In this document: positions 11,658-23,000 of the stretch, piece by piece
Layout of the letters: every line of letters starts with the position of its first letter
Numbering within the stretch: position 1 is the stretch's first letter
Origin: Pannonibacter sp. SL95
GTDB lineage: Bacteria; Pseudomonadota; Alphaproteobacteria; Rhizobiales; Stappiaceae
Assembly: GCF_026672425.1 (NCBI RefSeq)
Contig: NZ_JAPPRC010000003.1
Location: forward strand, 602,501 to 666,500
Length of the DNA: 64,000 nt
Direction of reading: 5' to 3'
Notes under the pieces: model-generated
The model's input: only the letters and a program-made list of their open reading frames with translations
Told to the model about the DNA's origin: nothing
The model's database searches: none
Position numbers and translations under genes: made by a program

Positions 11658-14355
11658 AACGGTGACGCGCACCACCTGTCCCTATTGCGGCGTCGGCTGC
11701 GGTGTCCTTGCCACCCGCCAGGCGGATGGCTCGGTGCTCGTGGCCGGCGATCCGACGCATCCGGCCAATTTCGGCCGGCTCTGCTCCAAGGGCTCGGCGC
11801 TTGCCGAAACCCTGTCGCTGGACGGACGTCTGCTCCATCCGGAGATCGGCGGCCGCCGCGCCAGCTGGGACATGGCGCTGGACGTTGTGGCGCGGCGCCT
11901 CGCCGAGACGGTGGCGCAGCATGGGCCGGACAGCGTCGCGCTCTACGGCTCCGGCCAGTTGCTCACCGAGGATTACTATGTCGCCAACAAGCTGATGAAG
12001 GGCTTCATCGGCACGGCCAACATCGACACCAATTCGCGCCTCTGCATGGCGTCATCGGTTGCCGGCCACCGGCGCGGCTTCGGCTCCGACACGGTGCCGG
12101 GGTGCTACGAGGATCTGGAACTGGCCGATCTGGTCGTGCTGGTGGGCTCCAATCTGGCGTGGTGCCATCCGGTGCTGTTCCAGCGGCTGGAGGCGGCCCG
12201 TGCGGAGCGCCCCAGCCTGCGCATCGTCACCATCGACCCGCGCCGCACCGCCACCAGCGAAATCGCCGACCTGCATCTCGGTTTGCGGCCCGACGGGGAT
12301 GTGGCGCTGTTCGCCGGCTTGCTGCGCTATCTTGCCGAAGCCGGGCGGCTCGATGAGGCCTATCTGGCCCGGCACACCGGCGGGGTGGAGGCGGCCCTTG
12401 CGGCGGCGTCGGCCTGCGACATCGCCACCGTTGCCGCCGCTTCCGGTCTTGCCGCCGCCGATGTCGGCCGCTTCTACGAGCTGTTTGCGCGCACGGAAAA
12501 GGTCGTGACCGTCTACAGTCAGGGCGTCAACCAGTCCGTCTGCGGTACGGACAAGGTCAACGCCATCCTGAATGTCCATCTGGCCACGGGCCGGATCGGG
12601 CGGCCAGGCAGGGGGCCGTTTTCTGTCACCGGCCAGCCCAATGCGATGGGCGGGCGCGAGGTTGGCGGTATGGCCAACATGCTGGCCGCCCATATGGATC
12701 TCGACAACCCTGTGCATCGGGACATCGTGCAATCCGTCTGGGCTGCGCCGCGCCTTGCGGCCAGGCCGGGCCTGAAGGCGGTCGACCTGTTCGAGGCCAT
12801 TCATGCCGGCCGCATTAAGGCCGTCTGGATCATGGGCACCAACCCTGTCGACAGCCTGCCCGACGCCAACAGGGTGGCGGAGGCGCTCAGCCGCTGCCCC
12901 TTCGTTGTCGTGTCCGATGTCATCCGTGCCACCGACACCGCCCGTCATGCCCATGTGCTGCTGCCGGCGGCGGCCTGGGGCGAGAAGGATGGCACGGTGA
13001 CCAATTCCGAACGGCGCATTTCGCGCCAGCGTGCCTTCCTGCCGCTGCCGGGCGAGGCGCGGCCCGACTGGGCGATCCTGTCCGCAGTCGCCCGGCGCAT
13101 GGGGCATGTCGCGGGCTTTGCCTATGACGGCCCGGCAGCGATCTTTGCCGAGCACGCGCGGCTGTCCGGCACGGGCAATCATGGCAGCCGGGATTTCGAC
13201 ATCAGCGCCCATGCCGGCATTACGGCCGAGGACTATGATGCCCTTGCCCCTTTCCTCTGGCCGCAGCCGGCCGGGACAACCGGTGTGGCAGGGCAGGGCG
13301 GGCGCCTGTTCGCAAAAGGGGGCTTCTTCACGTCCGATGGCCGGGCGCGCCTTGTGGCCGTGACGCCGCCAGTTCCGGCGGTGGTCGGCTCGGGCTGCCT
13401 TGTCCTCAACACCGGCCGCATCCGCGACCAGTGGCACACCATGACCCGGACGGGCCGCACCGGACGGCTGTTCGCGCATATCGCCGAGCCGTTTGCCGAG
13501 ATCCATCCCAATGATGCGCAGGCGCGGGGGATCGCGGCGGCGGATCTCGTGGTGCTGGACAACGCACAGGGCGAGGCTGTCCTGCGCGCGGTCGTGACCG
13601 ACCGGGTGCGCCCCGGCGAAGTCTTTGCGCCGATGCACTGGACCGGCCAGTTTTCCGCAAGGTCGCGGATTGACGTGCTCGTGTCAGCGGCAACGGATCC
13701 GCAGTCCGGTCAGCCGGGCCTGAAGCGCAGCATCGTCGGCCTGCGCCGTCTGGAGGCGAGCTGGTATGGCTTTGCGGTTCTCGCCGGGGTGCCGGCTCAC
13801 CTGCCATTTGCCTATTGGGCCGTTGCTCCCCTCGGAACCGGCCGCCGCGACGATGGCCAGCGGCTGGAGTTCGCTGCGCTCGAGGACGCGGAACCCGAGG
13901 CGCTGGCCGCCGGGGTGTTGCAGCGCTGTGGCCATGGGACGGAGAGCCTCTCGTTCCAGTCGCGCGGCGATGGTCTTTACCGGGCGATGGCTTTCCTGGA
14001 CGGGCGGCTCGTCGGCGCGGTGTTCCTGGCACGCCAGCCGGTTGCCGTGTCGCGCAGCTGGGCCAGCGGCCTCATGGGCCTGGCTGCGCCGACGCCGGCC
14101 AACCGCTGGAAACTGCTGGCCGGGCGGCCGGGCGCTGACCAGCCGGACAAGGGCGCCATCGTCTGCTCGTGTTTTCAGGTGGGGGCCAACGAGATCCGCG
14201 GGGCTGTTGCCGCCGGGATCACGACCGTCTCCGGGATCGGTGCCAGCCTCAGTGCGGGCAGCAACTGCGGCTCGTGCCGGTCCGAAATTGCCCGGCTGAT
14301 TGCCGATATGATGGAACTGCAGGAGGAGGCCACGCATGTTGCCCGTTCAGCCTGA
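11650..14355 (+). CDS. nasA: Assimilatory nitrate reductase catalytic subunit (Mo-bis-MGD)
   Basis: 901 residues; reduces nitrate to nitrite in the cytoplasm. The N-terminal [4Fe-4S] motif is C10-P-Y-C13-G-V-G-C17 plus GRLCSKGS near 45. The molybdopterin oxidoreductase body follows, with MGTNPVDSLPDA near 395 and the guanine-dinucleotide-binding C-terminal lobe (NTGRIRDQWHTMTRTGR near 590). The last 65 residues form a BFD-like [2Fe-2S] module (CSCFQVG and GSNCGSCRSE). No separate flavoprotein subunit (NasB/NasC) is encoded nearby, so the electron donor is not visible in this window. Confidence 0.95.
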   Translation: MTETVTRTTCPYCGVGCGVLATRQADGSVLVAGDPTHPANFGRLCSKGSALAETLSLDGRLLHPEIGGRRASWDMALDVVARRLAETVAQHGPDSVALYGSGQLLTEDYYVANKLMKGFIGTANIDTNSRLCMASSVAGHRRGFGSDTVPGCYEDLELADLVVLVGSNLAWCHPVLFQRLEAARAERPSLRIVTIDPRRTATSEIADLHLGLRPDGDVALFAGLLRYLAEAGRLDEAYLARHTGGVEAALAAASACDIATVAAASGLAAADVGRFYELFARTEKVVTVYSQGVNQSVCGTDKVNAILNVHLATGRIGRPGRGPFSVTGQPNAMGGREVGGMANMLAAHMDLDNPVHRDIVQSVWAAPRLAARPGLKAVDLFEAIHAGRIKAVWIMGTNPVDSLPDANRVAEALSRCPFVVVSDVIRATDTARHAHVLLPAAAWGEKDGTVTNSERRISRQRAFLPLPGEARPDWAILSAVARRMGHVAGFAYDGPAAIFAEHARLSGTGNHGSRDFDISAHAGITAEDYDALAPFLWPQPAGTTGVAGQGGRLFAKGGFFTSDGRARLVAVTPPVPAVVGSGCLVLNTGRIRDQWHTMTRTGRTGRLFAHIAEPFAEIHPNDAQARGIAAADLVVLDNAQGEAVLRAVVTDRVRPGEVFAPMHWTGQFSARSRIDVLVSAATDPQSGQPGLKRSIVGLRRLEASWYGFAVLAGVPAHLPFAYWAVAPLGTGRRDDGQRLEFAALEDAEPEALAAGVLQRCGHGTESLSFQSRGDGLYRAMAFLDGRLVGAVFLARQPVAVSRSWASGLMGLAAPTPANRWKLLAGRPGADQPDKGAIVCSCFQVGANEIRGAVAAGITTVSGIGASLSAGSNCGSCRSEIARLIADMMELQEEATHVARSA

Positions 14356-15856
14356 ATTGCATGCTGCTGCGTCTCGTCCTCGCGCGGCCCGGATGGACCC
14401 TCTGGCCGTTCTCCCCGTCTTCCTGCCCCTGGCGGGGCGCAAGGTGGTCCTCGCCGGCGGCGGCGAGCCGGCGGCCTGGAAGGCCGAGCTGCTGCTGGCC
14501 ACCGGGGCGGAGCTGCATCTGCTGGCGCCTGACCCATGCCCGGATCTGGTCGACCTGCTTGCAGATCCTGCACTGGCGCCTCGCATCCGTCATTCTGCAA
14601 GGGACTGGACGCCCGCCGATCTGGACGGAGCGGCCCTGGCGGTCGCCGAGGTTGCGGAAGATGCGGAGGCCGCAGCTTTTGTGGCAGCTGCGCGGGCGGT
14701 CGCCGTTCCGGTCAACGTGATTGACCGGCCAGAGCATTGCCAGTTCCAATTCGGCGGCATCGTCAACCGCTCGCCGCTGGTGGTGGGCATTTCCACCGAC
14801 GGGGCCGCGCCCGTGCTGGGGCAGGCGGTGCGCCAGCGCATCGAGACGCTGCTGCCGCGCAGTCTGTCGGCCTGGGCGGGCTTTGCCGGGCGGATCCGGG
14901 GCCATGTAGCTGCCGCGCTGGGCCAGATACGTCAGCGCCGCCAGTTCTGGCAGCACTTTTCCGATCTCGCCTTTGCCGCAACCGCTGCACCGTCAGGGGA
15001 GGTCGAGGCAGATGCACCGGCCTTTGTCGACCGTCTGACAGCCGCGACGACGACCATCGGCGAGGTGACACTGGTGGGGGCGGGGCCGGGCGATGCCGGG
15101 CTTCTGACGCTTGCCGCGATGCGGGCGCTGCAGGCAGCAGATGTGATCCTCTTCGATGATCTTGTCAGTTCCGAGGTGCTGGAACTCGCCCGCCGGGAAG
15201 CAAAGCGCCTCCTGGTCGGCAAGCGCGGCGGACGCGAGAGCTGTGCGCAAGGTGACATCAACGACATGATGGTCTCGCTGGCCCGCCAGGGTCGCAAGGT
15301 GGTGCGGCTGAAGTCGGGCGACCCGATGGTCTTCGGCCGGGCGGGCGAGGAGATCGCCCGGCTGGAGGCGGAGGGCATTCCGGTTCATGTGGTGCCGGGC
15401 ATCACGGCCGCCTCGGCCATGGCGGCGCGGCTCAAGGTTTCACTCACCCACCGCGATCACGCTCAGACGCTGCGCCTGATGACAGCCCACTCGCGGTCCG
15501 GCGGCCTGCCCGGGACGCTGGATCTTGACGCGTTGTCCAGCGAGGCGGCGACCACGGTCTTCTACATGGGCCGGCGCATGGCCGACAGCCTCCGCTTGCG
15601 GCTTCTTGCCGAAGGCGTCCGCCCGGATCTGCCCGTCGTCGTCCATGCCAATGTCAGCCGGCCCGACGAGCGGATCTGGTCCGGAAGGCTGGCCGACCTG
15701 ACCAGCGACGCGATGACCGCCTTTGGTGACGCGCCGGTGCTGATCGGTCTTGGATCGGTGTTCGGCAAGGTGGCGGCGGGGCTTGCCCAGTCATCCACTC
15801 GTCTTCCCGGCGACCTTTCAGGGAGCATTGCGGAGTTCCAGCTCAAGGCTGGCTAA
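14336..15856 (+). CDS. cysG: Siroheme synthase CysG (trifunctional)
   Basis: 506 residues. The N-terminal half (about 20-220) is the precorrin-2 dehydrogenase/sirohydrochlorin ferrochelatase module, with a NAD-binding loop VVLAGGGEPA and GISTDGAAPVLGQAVR. The C-terminal half (about 245-490) is the SAM-dependent uroporphyrinogen-III methyltransferase, with VGAGPGDAGLLTL, VRLKSGDPMVFGR and VVPGITAAS. It makes the siroheme required by NirB, which explains its place at the end of this operon. ATG 14336 overlaps the end of nasA and has a strong GGAGGAGG ribosome binding site; ATG 14393 is a possible alternative start. Confidence 0.95.
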   Translation: MLPVQPELHAAASRPRAARMDPLAVLPVFLPLAGRKVVLAGGGEPAAWKAELLLATGAELHLLAPDPCPDLVDLLADPALAPRIRHSARDWTPADLDGAALAVAEVAEDAEAAAFVAAARAVAVPVNVIDRPEHCQFQFGGIVNRSPLVVGISTDGAAPVLGQAVRQRIETLLPRSLSAWAGFAGRIRGHVAAALGQIRQRRQFWQHFSDLAFAATAAPSGEVEADAPAFVDRLTAATTTIGEVTLVGAGPGDAGLLTLAAMRALQAADVILFDDLVSSEVLELARREAKRLLVGKRGGRESCAQGDINDMMVSLARQGRKVVRLKSGDPMVFGRAGEEIARLEAEGIPVHVVPGITAASAMAARLKVSLTHRDHAQTLRLMTAHSRSGGLPGTLDLDALSSEAATTVFYMGRRMADSLRLRLLAEGVRPDLPVVVHANVSRPDERIWSGRLADLTSDAMTAFGDAPVLIGLGSVFGKVAAGLAQSSTRLPGDLSGSIAEFQLKAG

Positions 15857-15866
15857 GCCGTGGGCG

Positions 15867-16940
15867 TCAGGACGCGGAGCTCTTGGAATTGCTTCGTAGC
15901 TGCCGTTCGATCTCGATCAGGCGCTGCTTGCGCCAAAGGCCGCCGCCATAGCCGGTCAACGCGCCATCGGCGCCGATGACACGGTGACAAGGGATCATCA
16001 GGGCGATCTGGTTGGCTCCATTGGCACGGGCCACGGCGCGTGTTGCCGAGGGGCGTCCAATCTGCCGCGCGATGTCGGAATAGCTGCGCGTCTCGCCCAC
16101 CGGGATCTCGCGCAAGGCGTCCCAGACCTGCCGGGTGAAGATGGGTGCGGTGAGTGCCAGAGGCGTCGCGAACCGGCCGGAGCGGGCTGCAAAATAGTCG
16201 GCGAGTTCGCTCGCCGCCTGTTCCGAGGGCGGCAGGGCGCCTATGCCTATTCCTTCCTTTGAGCCTGCCTGCAGCCGTTTCAGCTCTGCAGGCAGCCCCT
16301 TGCGATCAACAAACTCCAGAAGGTGCAGATGGGTGCGGCTGCTGACTGCGATCATGTCGCCGAGCGGTGTCGCAATCCAGGTCGCGCGCAGAAGCCGGTC
16401 GGCACGCAGGTCTGCAGGCGCGCAGCCCAGCAGACGCGCGAATGCCGCGCGAAAGGCGCTGGCCGACGAGAAACTCGCCTCGTGTTGCGCCGCGATCACC
16501 TTGCCGCCCTCCGCAAGCGTTTCGAACCCTTCCCGCAGGCGGCGTTGCCAGGCCATCTCCAGGAACGTCATGCCGAAATGGCGCTTGAAACTGCGCCGGA
16601 CCGTGGAGAGGTCAAAGCCGAGCTGTTCCACATGGACTTCCGACCAGCGCAAGTCCGGCCGCTCGTCCAGTGCGGCCAGCAGGGCGGCAATGGCCGGGTC
16701 GGCAAGGGCGGCTGCCTGAAGCGGATGGCAGCGCTTGCAGGGCCGGAAGCCGGCTTCGATGCACGCGCCAATCGTCGGATGGAAGCTGCAGTTTTCCCGC
16801 TTCGGCTTGCGCGCCGGGCAAGTCAGGCGGCAGAAGACACCGGTCGATGCCACGCACACGAAGGCCTGGCCGTCGTAGCGCGCATCCCGGGCGAGTAGGG
16901 CAGCGTAGAGGGTGTCGTGGTCTGGTAGGTCGAACAACAT
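15867..16940 (-). CDS. ada: Ada: bifunctional DNA repair methyltransferase/transcriptional activator
   Basis: 357 residues. The N-terminal zinc domain has C37, C41, C68 and C71 (FCRLTCPA and CKRC), matching the four Zn ligands of Ada, with C37 as the methylphosphotriester acceptor. A middle AraC-type HTH region (about 85-185) follows. The C-terminal O6-alkylguanine transferase has the active-site motif PCHRVIG (Cys about 318). It repairs alkylated DNA and, once methylated, activates its own regulon. It is convergent with cysG, only 10 bases apart, with no clear terminator between them. Confidence 0.95.
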   Translation of the reverse strand: MLFDLPDHDTLYAALLARDARYDGQAFVCVASTGVFCRLTCPARKPKRENCSFHPTIGACIEAGFRPCKRCHPLQAAALADPAIAALLAALDERPDLRWSEVHVEQLGFDLSTVRRSFKRHFGMTFLEMAWQRRLREGFETLAEGGKVIAAQHEASFSSASAFRAAFARLLGCAPADLRADRLLRATWIATPLGDMIAVSSRTHLHLLEFVDRKGLPAELKRLQAGSKEGIGIGALPPSEQAASELADYFAARSGRFATPLALTAPIFTRQVWDALREIPVGETRSYSDIARQIGRPSATRAVARANGANQIALMIPCHRVIGADGALTGYGGGLWRKQRLIEIERQLRSNSKSSAS

Positions 16941-17094
16941 GTCTCAGCTTCTACATCAGCCTTGCGTGCAGCAACGCCGATTTTCGGGCGTCTAGTTCTT
17001 TTTGTCGGTGAGGTTTGCACCGCCCGGAGGGAGATCGTCTGGCACCCGGTGAATCTGGCATAGGGGAGGCGGCCCGACCAGCTCGCCGTTGCCA

Positions 17095-20000
17095 TCACGC
17101 TCTGGCGTCAGTCTCGTCGTCGGCGCGTCGCGGGCCGGGCGGCACGCGCAGGCGGATGGTCAGTCGGCGGTTGCTGGCGGGACCGCGAAGGACGCCGTGC
17201 AGGACAAGCTTGCCGTCCTCAACAGGCAGGTTCACCCCGTCCAGATCCGCAGAGGCGATGCCGTGACCGCTGCCGCCTGGATTGAGGATTGTCACCAGGA
17301 GGCGTTGTCCTTCGAGGGTGATATTCGCCTTCACCTTTGGCCAGCGCCGGGGAAAGCAGGGATCGAAGGCGAGGCTGGAGCCTGACCGCGTCAGGCCGAC
17401 AAGGCCCTCGATCCCGGCACGATACATCAGGCCCGCCGAACCCGTATACCAGGTCCAGCCGCCACGGCCTTCGTGTGGGGCGGTGGAATAGACATCGGCC
17501 GCAACCACATAGGGCTCGACCTTGTAGCGTGCCGCTGTCTGCGGAGTAAGGGCATGGTTGATGGGATTCAGCAGCGCAAAGAGTGCGCCGGCTGCATCGC
17601 CATTGCCCTGCCTGCATTGGGCGAGGATTGCCCACATCGCCGCATGACTGTACTGGCCGCCATTTTCGCGCAGTCCCGGCGGATAGCCCTTGATATAGCC
17701 GGGATCCTGCGAGGTGGCGTCGAAGGGCGGCGTGAACAGCAGGGCCAGCCCAGCGTCCGGGCGGATCAGATGTTCACTCAGGCTCGCCATCGCGGTGGCC
17801 GCGCGAGCCGGGTCTGCAGCCCCGGACAGGACCGCCCAGGACTGGGCGATGCTGTCGATGCGGCACTCCAGCGAACTGGCTGAACCCAGCAGCGCCCCGT
17901 CGTCATAGGTGCCACGCCGATACCAGGCTCCGTCCCATCCGTCGCGCTCGATGGCCACGCGCAGCGCCGCTGCATGGTCGCTCCAGCGCTGTGCACGCAG
18001 CGGGTCACGGGTGACCGCATGGGGCATCATCCCGTCGATGGCGGCAATCAGCAGCCAGCCAAGCCAGACGCTCGTGCCGCTGCCGCCACTGCCCACCCGG
18101 TTCATACCGTCATTCCAGTCGCCTGTGCCGATCAGCGGCATGCCGTTGGCCCCAGTCAGGGAGATGGCGAGATCAAGTCCGCGCGCGCAATGTTCGAAGA
18201 GACTGGCCGACTGGTCGGAGGGAGCCGGCTGAAAGAAGGCGTCATGGGCACCGTCAGCGAGCTTTGGGCCGTCAATGAAGGGAACATCCTCCTCCAGGAT
18301 GGCGCTGTCGCCGGAGACATCGATGTACTGCGCGACACCATAGGCGAGCCAGATGCGGTCGTCCGATATTCGCGTGCGCACGCCCTGGCCGGAATGGGGC
18401 ATCCACCAGTGCTGGACATCGCCCGCGGGAAACTGCCGGCCGGCGGCCCGCAGCAGATGGGCGCGGGTGATCTGCGGCCTGAGGGCTGTCAGGGCCATGC
18501 CATCCTGCAACTGGTCGCGAAAGCCGTAAGCGCCACTGGCTTGATAGAACCCGGCGCGGGCCCAGATCCGGCAAGCCAGGGTCTGGTACAGAAGCCAGCC
18601 GTTCAAGAGGATATCCATGGCCCGGTCAGGAGAGGTTACCTGGACACTGGTCAGGAGGGTCTCCCAATGTTCGCTGACCGCAGACAGCGTTGAAGCGGGC
18701 GCAATGGCGCGATGTCGCTGGACAAGCGCTCGCGCCGCCTCCGGGGATGCGGCCTGTCCGATGAGGAACACGACATCCACACTCCCCCCCGGCGGAATGA
18801 TCACATGCCTTTGCAGGGCTGCGCAGGGATCGAGCGCCGGGCCGGTCCGGCCGGAAAGCGGGAGATGGCCAACCCCGGCAGGCCTGGAAAGGTCTCCGCC
18901 CTGGCCGATGAACTCGGTCCGGTCCGCCGTGAGGCTGGCGGTCCCGGCGCCGAAGTCAGCGAAGGCTGTGCGTTGAGGAAAGGCGATGGAATAGGGGTTC
19001 TGCGCCAGGATGGCTCCGGTGTCGGTATCTCTCGTCGTTATCACATGCGTCGCTGTCGCACTGCGGGATGGTCCGAGCGTCCAGTCCGCAAAGGCCGTGA
19101 GAGACAGCCTGCGCGCCCGCTTGCTTGTGTTGTTGAGCGTCAGGACCGAGATCTTCACGGGGTCATCCAGCGGGACGAACATCAGCAGCGACGCATCAAT
19201 CTCATGTGCGCCGTGTTCGAACCGGCTGTAGCCGAAGCCGTGCCGGGCGATATACGTGCCCTCACTGCGGATCGGCAACGCGGTAGATGTCCACAGGGCG
19301 TCGCTGTCGAGATCATGGATGTAGATGGCCTCGCCAGCCGGGTCGCCGACCGGATCATTCGACCAGGGCGTCAGCTGGTTCTCGCGGCTGCTTTCGGCCC
19401 AGACACTGCCGCTGCCATCGGCTGACACGAGAAAGCCGAGTGAAGGGTTCGCAATGACGTTGATCCAGGGCGCGGGCGTTGTCTGGCCGCCGCGAAGGAT
19501 TGCAACATATTCCCGCCCGTCTTCGGCAAAGCCGCCGATGCCGTTGGAGAACTCGAGCGCCGGCAGGGCCACAGGCTTGCCGGAGCCGGCACGTTCAACA
19601 TTCAGCTGCCGTTGCAGTGGCGCGGCAGGCGGTGTTGCGAGGGCATCGATCTGGTCGCCGATCCGGCCGCGGCTGGCAACGAGCACCACCTGGGCGACCG
19701 ACAGAAGCAGGGCGCGGGCCTCGGGCAGCACAAGGTCTGCCCGAAGAGTATGGATCATCCCCTGGGTCGTCCCTTTGCGCGCCTCGCTGCGCGGACGCAG
19801 CTGGGCGGAGCGGACGGCCTCGTCAATCACCGACTGCATGTCCTGCAGGTAGGACGCGGAATGGTCATTGAGGATCACAAGGTCGATGTCCAGCTGGTGC
19901 ATGCGAAGATATTCGTGCGCGGCCAGCACCTCGTGCAGGCTGGCGGCGTCCTCGATGTCGGCGATGAGGAACAGCACAATCGGCAGATCGCCCGAGATGC

Positions 20001-23000
20001 CGAGCGGCCAGAGTGACGACTGAGGTCCTACGCCAGCTCTGATCAACGCAGAAGATGAGCGCAGGCCGGGATCGCGGCAGGCAATCATGCCGCCGAGTTG
20101 CTGGAAACTGGCGGCGGCCGCGGGGGAGACGCCGTGGTGACGCAGTTGCACCTGGCCTTGCGTCCAGGACAGGGTGACCGCGCGTTCGAAGGCGGAAGGG
20201 TCACGGTGCCGGTCCACCTGGTCCAGCAGGGCTTCAGGCGTGTCGGCAACGACAGTCCAGAATGTGACCCTTGCGCTGCCGCCGGAGGGGACGCGGATGC
20301 GCCGCCGCAGGGAGAAGATCGGGTCCAGGACTGTCCCTGTCGTGTTTGAAAGCGGCGCTGCAGCCATTGCCGCCGTGGCGATGGCCCGACCGCGGCCAAT
20401 GAAGCGGGCCCGGTCCGTCTCGTATTGCACGGCCGCAGTTTCCTCGCCTTCCACGACAGCGATATGCGCCGCCCAGACTTCAGGATCCTCCGGCGCGCGG
20501 CGACGGCGGGTGGCGATGACAACGCCAAGCTCGGGCAGGAAATCGGTCACGACGAACATCTTGGAAAACGCCGGATGGGCGATGTCGGCGGCAAGCGGGG
20601 CGAGCACCAGTTCGGCGTAGGACGTCAGATCGAACTCGCGCGCGTCCGGACCGGTGTTGATCAGCGTCACGCGCCTGGCTTCCGCGTCATCCTCTGCCGA
20701 GACCACCACCTCTGTGGTCATGCTGAGCCGCTTGCCAGTGTAGTGGAAGGCCGCGTGATGCTCGCAGAACACCGCCCGGTGACGGTCGTGTCCGGCCCGC
20801 GTCGGCTGCACGGCAGCGGACCAGCGGGCGTCAGTCCCGACCTCGCGAGCAAAGATGAAGGAGCCGAGCGTCGCTTGCGTGGGATCATTTCGCCAGCGGG
20901 TTATGGCCATATCCTTCCAGCGGCTATACCCGGCGCCGGTCGGGGTCAGCGTGACGCCATAGCGTCCGTTTGACAGGAAGTGTCCGGTTCTTTCGCATGA
21001 GGCCGGATCATCAAAGCGCCGTACCACGGGGATGACCGACGTCTCGACGGCCGCGGTTTCGACTTCCTCGGCACGCGGTCTTGCAACGGTCGCATCGCGT
21101 GGCACCCGTTCCTGCAAAAGGAGTTCGACCGCCCGGATGATCGGTTCGGCATGGAACCGGGCACGCAGGCGCCCGTGTTGCAGGCTGTTTGCAATCGCGG
21201 CGATCGTCATGCCCTGGTGATGGGCCATGAAGCTGCGGACGATGCTGTGGGCCTGTCCAGCTGGGATCCGTGATGGCGTGAAATCAACCGCCTCATAATA
21301 GCCGTAGCGACCTTGTGCGCCGAGGCTGGAGAGTCTCTCCAGGTTTCGCATGGCGGCCCGGGGAGCGACCATCGCCGCCAATGCCGTGGCATAGGGGGCT
21401 ATGACCCGGTTGGCGCTCAAACCGCGCTTCAGTCCCAACCCCGGAACACCGAAGTTCGAGTACTGATAGGTCATCTCGAGATCGCGGGCATTGTAGGAGG
21501 ATTCCGAGATGCCCCACGGCGTTCCGGCGGTCGCCCCATAGGCGATCTGACGGGCAACGATCAGCCGGTTGGTCTGCTCCAGGATCGAGCCAACGGGGGC
21601 GCGCATGACCAGCGAGGGCATGAGATACTCAAACATGCTGCCGGACCAAGAAATCAGGGCAGATCCAGCTCCGATCGGCGTCGCGATGCGTCCGAGATGG
21701 AACCAGTGCCGGGTTTCGAGATCGCCTTTGGCGATCGCAAACAGGCTGGCGAGGCGCGCCTCCGACGCAAGAAGGTCGTAGCAACTGGGATCGAGCGTGT
21801 TGGTTGCGACCGAGAAGCCGATCGACAGCAGCTTCTTCTCCGTGTCCTCGAGGAACCTGAAATCCATATCCAGCGCCAAGCTGCGGGCCTGGCGTTCGAT
21901 CCGTATGAGTTGCTCGTTGTTGTCGTCAGGCCTGCTGTCCAGGTGTCCTGCAATGCAGTTTCGCACCGCGTTGCACCAGAACGTCAGTTCACCATCGGCC
22001 TCGCTTTCGACGCTCGCCAAGTCGGCTGCTGCATCGGCGATGGGCAACAGGGTCTCGAACGGATGCCCGTGCTCCAGCGCATGTGCCAGTTCGTCCAGCC
22101 GGTCAGCAACCTCTTTGGTTTGCGGTGTTGACGCTTGTCGCGCGAGAGCCAGCGCGTCAGCGGCCCCTTTGCGTTTCTCCTGGAGCTGCACCGGGGCGTG
22201 TTGCCATTCCTGACAGGCCTGCGCGACGCAGAGCAGGTGCCCGGCCAGATTGCCGCTGTCCACCGAGGACACATAGGCCGGATCCAGCACCCTGAGGTCG
22301 CGAGTGTCGTACCAGTTGAACAGGTGGCCCCTGAAACGCGGCATGCTTTCGACGGTTCGCAGGGTCTCTTCCAGCCTGTCGACGGCAGTGTGCTGGCTGA
22401 TCCAGCCGAAGTCGCGGGCAACGGTAACCGAGAGCAGGTACAGCCCGATGTTTGTCGGGGAGGTCCTGTGAAAGGCGACGGGTTTCGGAACTTCCTGGAA
22501 GTTGTCGGGCGGGAGGAAGTTGTCGGCCGCCGTCACGAAGGTCTCGAAATAGCGCCATGTCCGGCGGGCAATCAGGCGCAGCGCCAGAACGTCGGTGGCG
22601 GCAGGGGGCGCATCGGACGGCTGGATCCAGGGCTGGCTGATGCGGTGGGCGAGGACAGGGGCAGCAAGCCAGAGGAGCGCGAAGGGAACGACTGCCGGCC
22701 AGGCGGACGGATTGAGCACTAGCGCTGTGCCGCAGAGGCCAAGTCCCAGCACCAGCCCACCCAGCATCTGACGATAGGTCGTGCGAAGCCCGGGACGTGC
22801 CGTGCTCGCAGAGGCCGCTGCCGTCACCCATTGCAGCATGTGCTTGTGCGTCAGGCCGAGGCGGACAAGCGTCCGTCCGCAGGCATCCAGCATTTGCCAG
22901 GCGGTATCGGCCAGAAAGGCTGTATTGAAAGTGATCAACGCAAGGGCGGTCCGGCTGTCGGCACCGATGGCGGCGAAATGGCTGCGTGACGTGACGCCGG

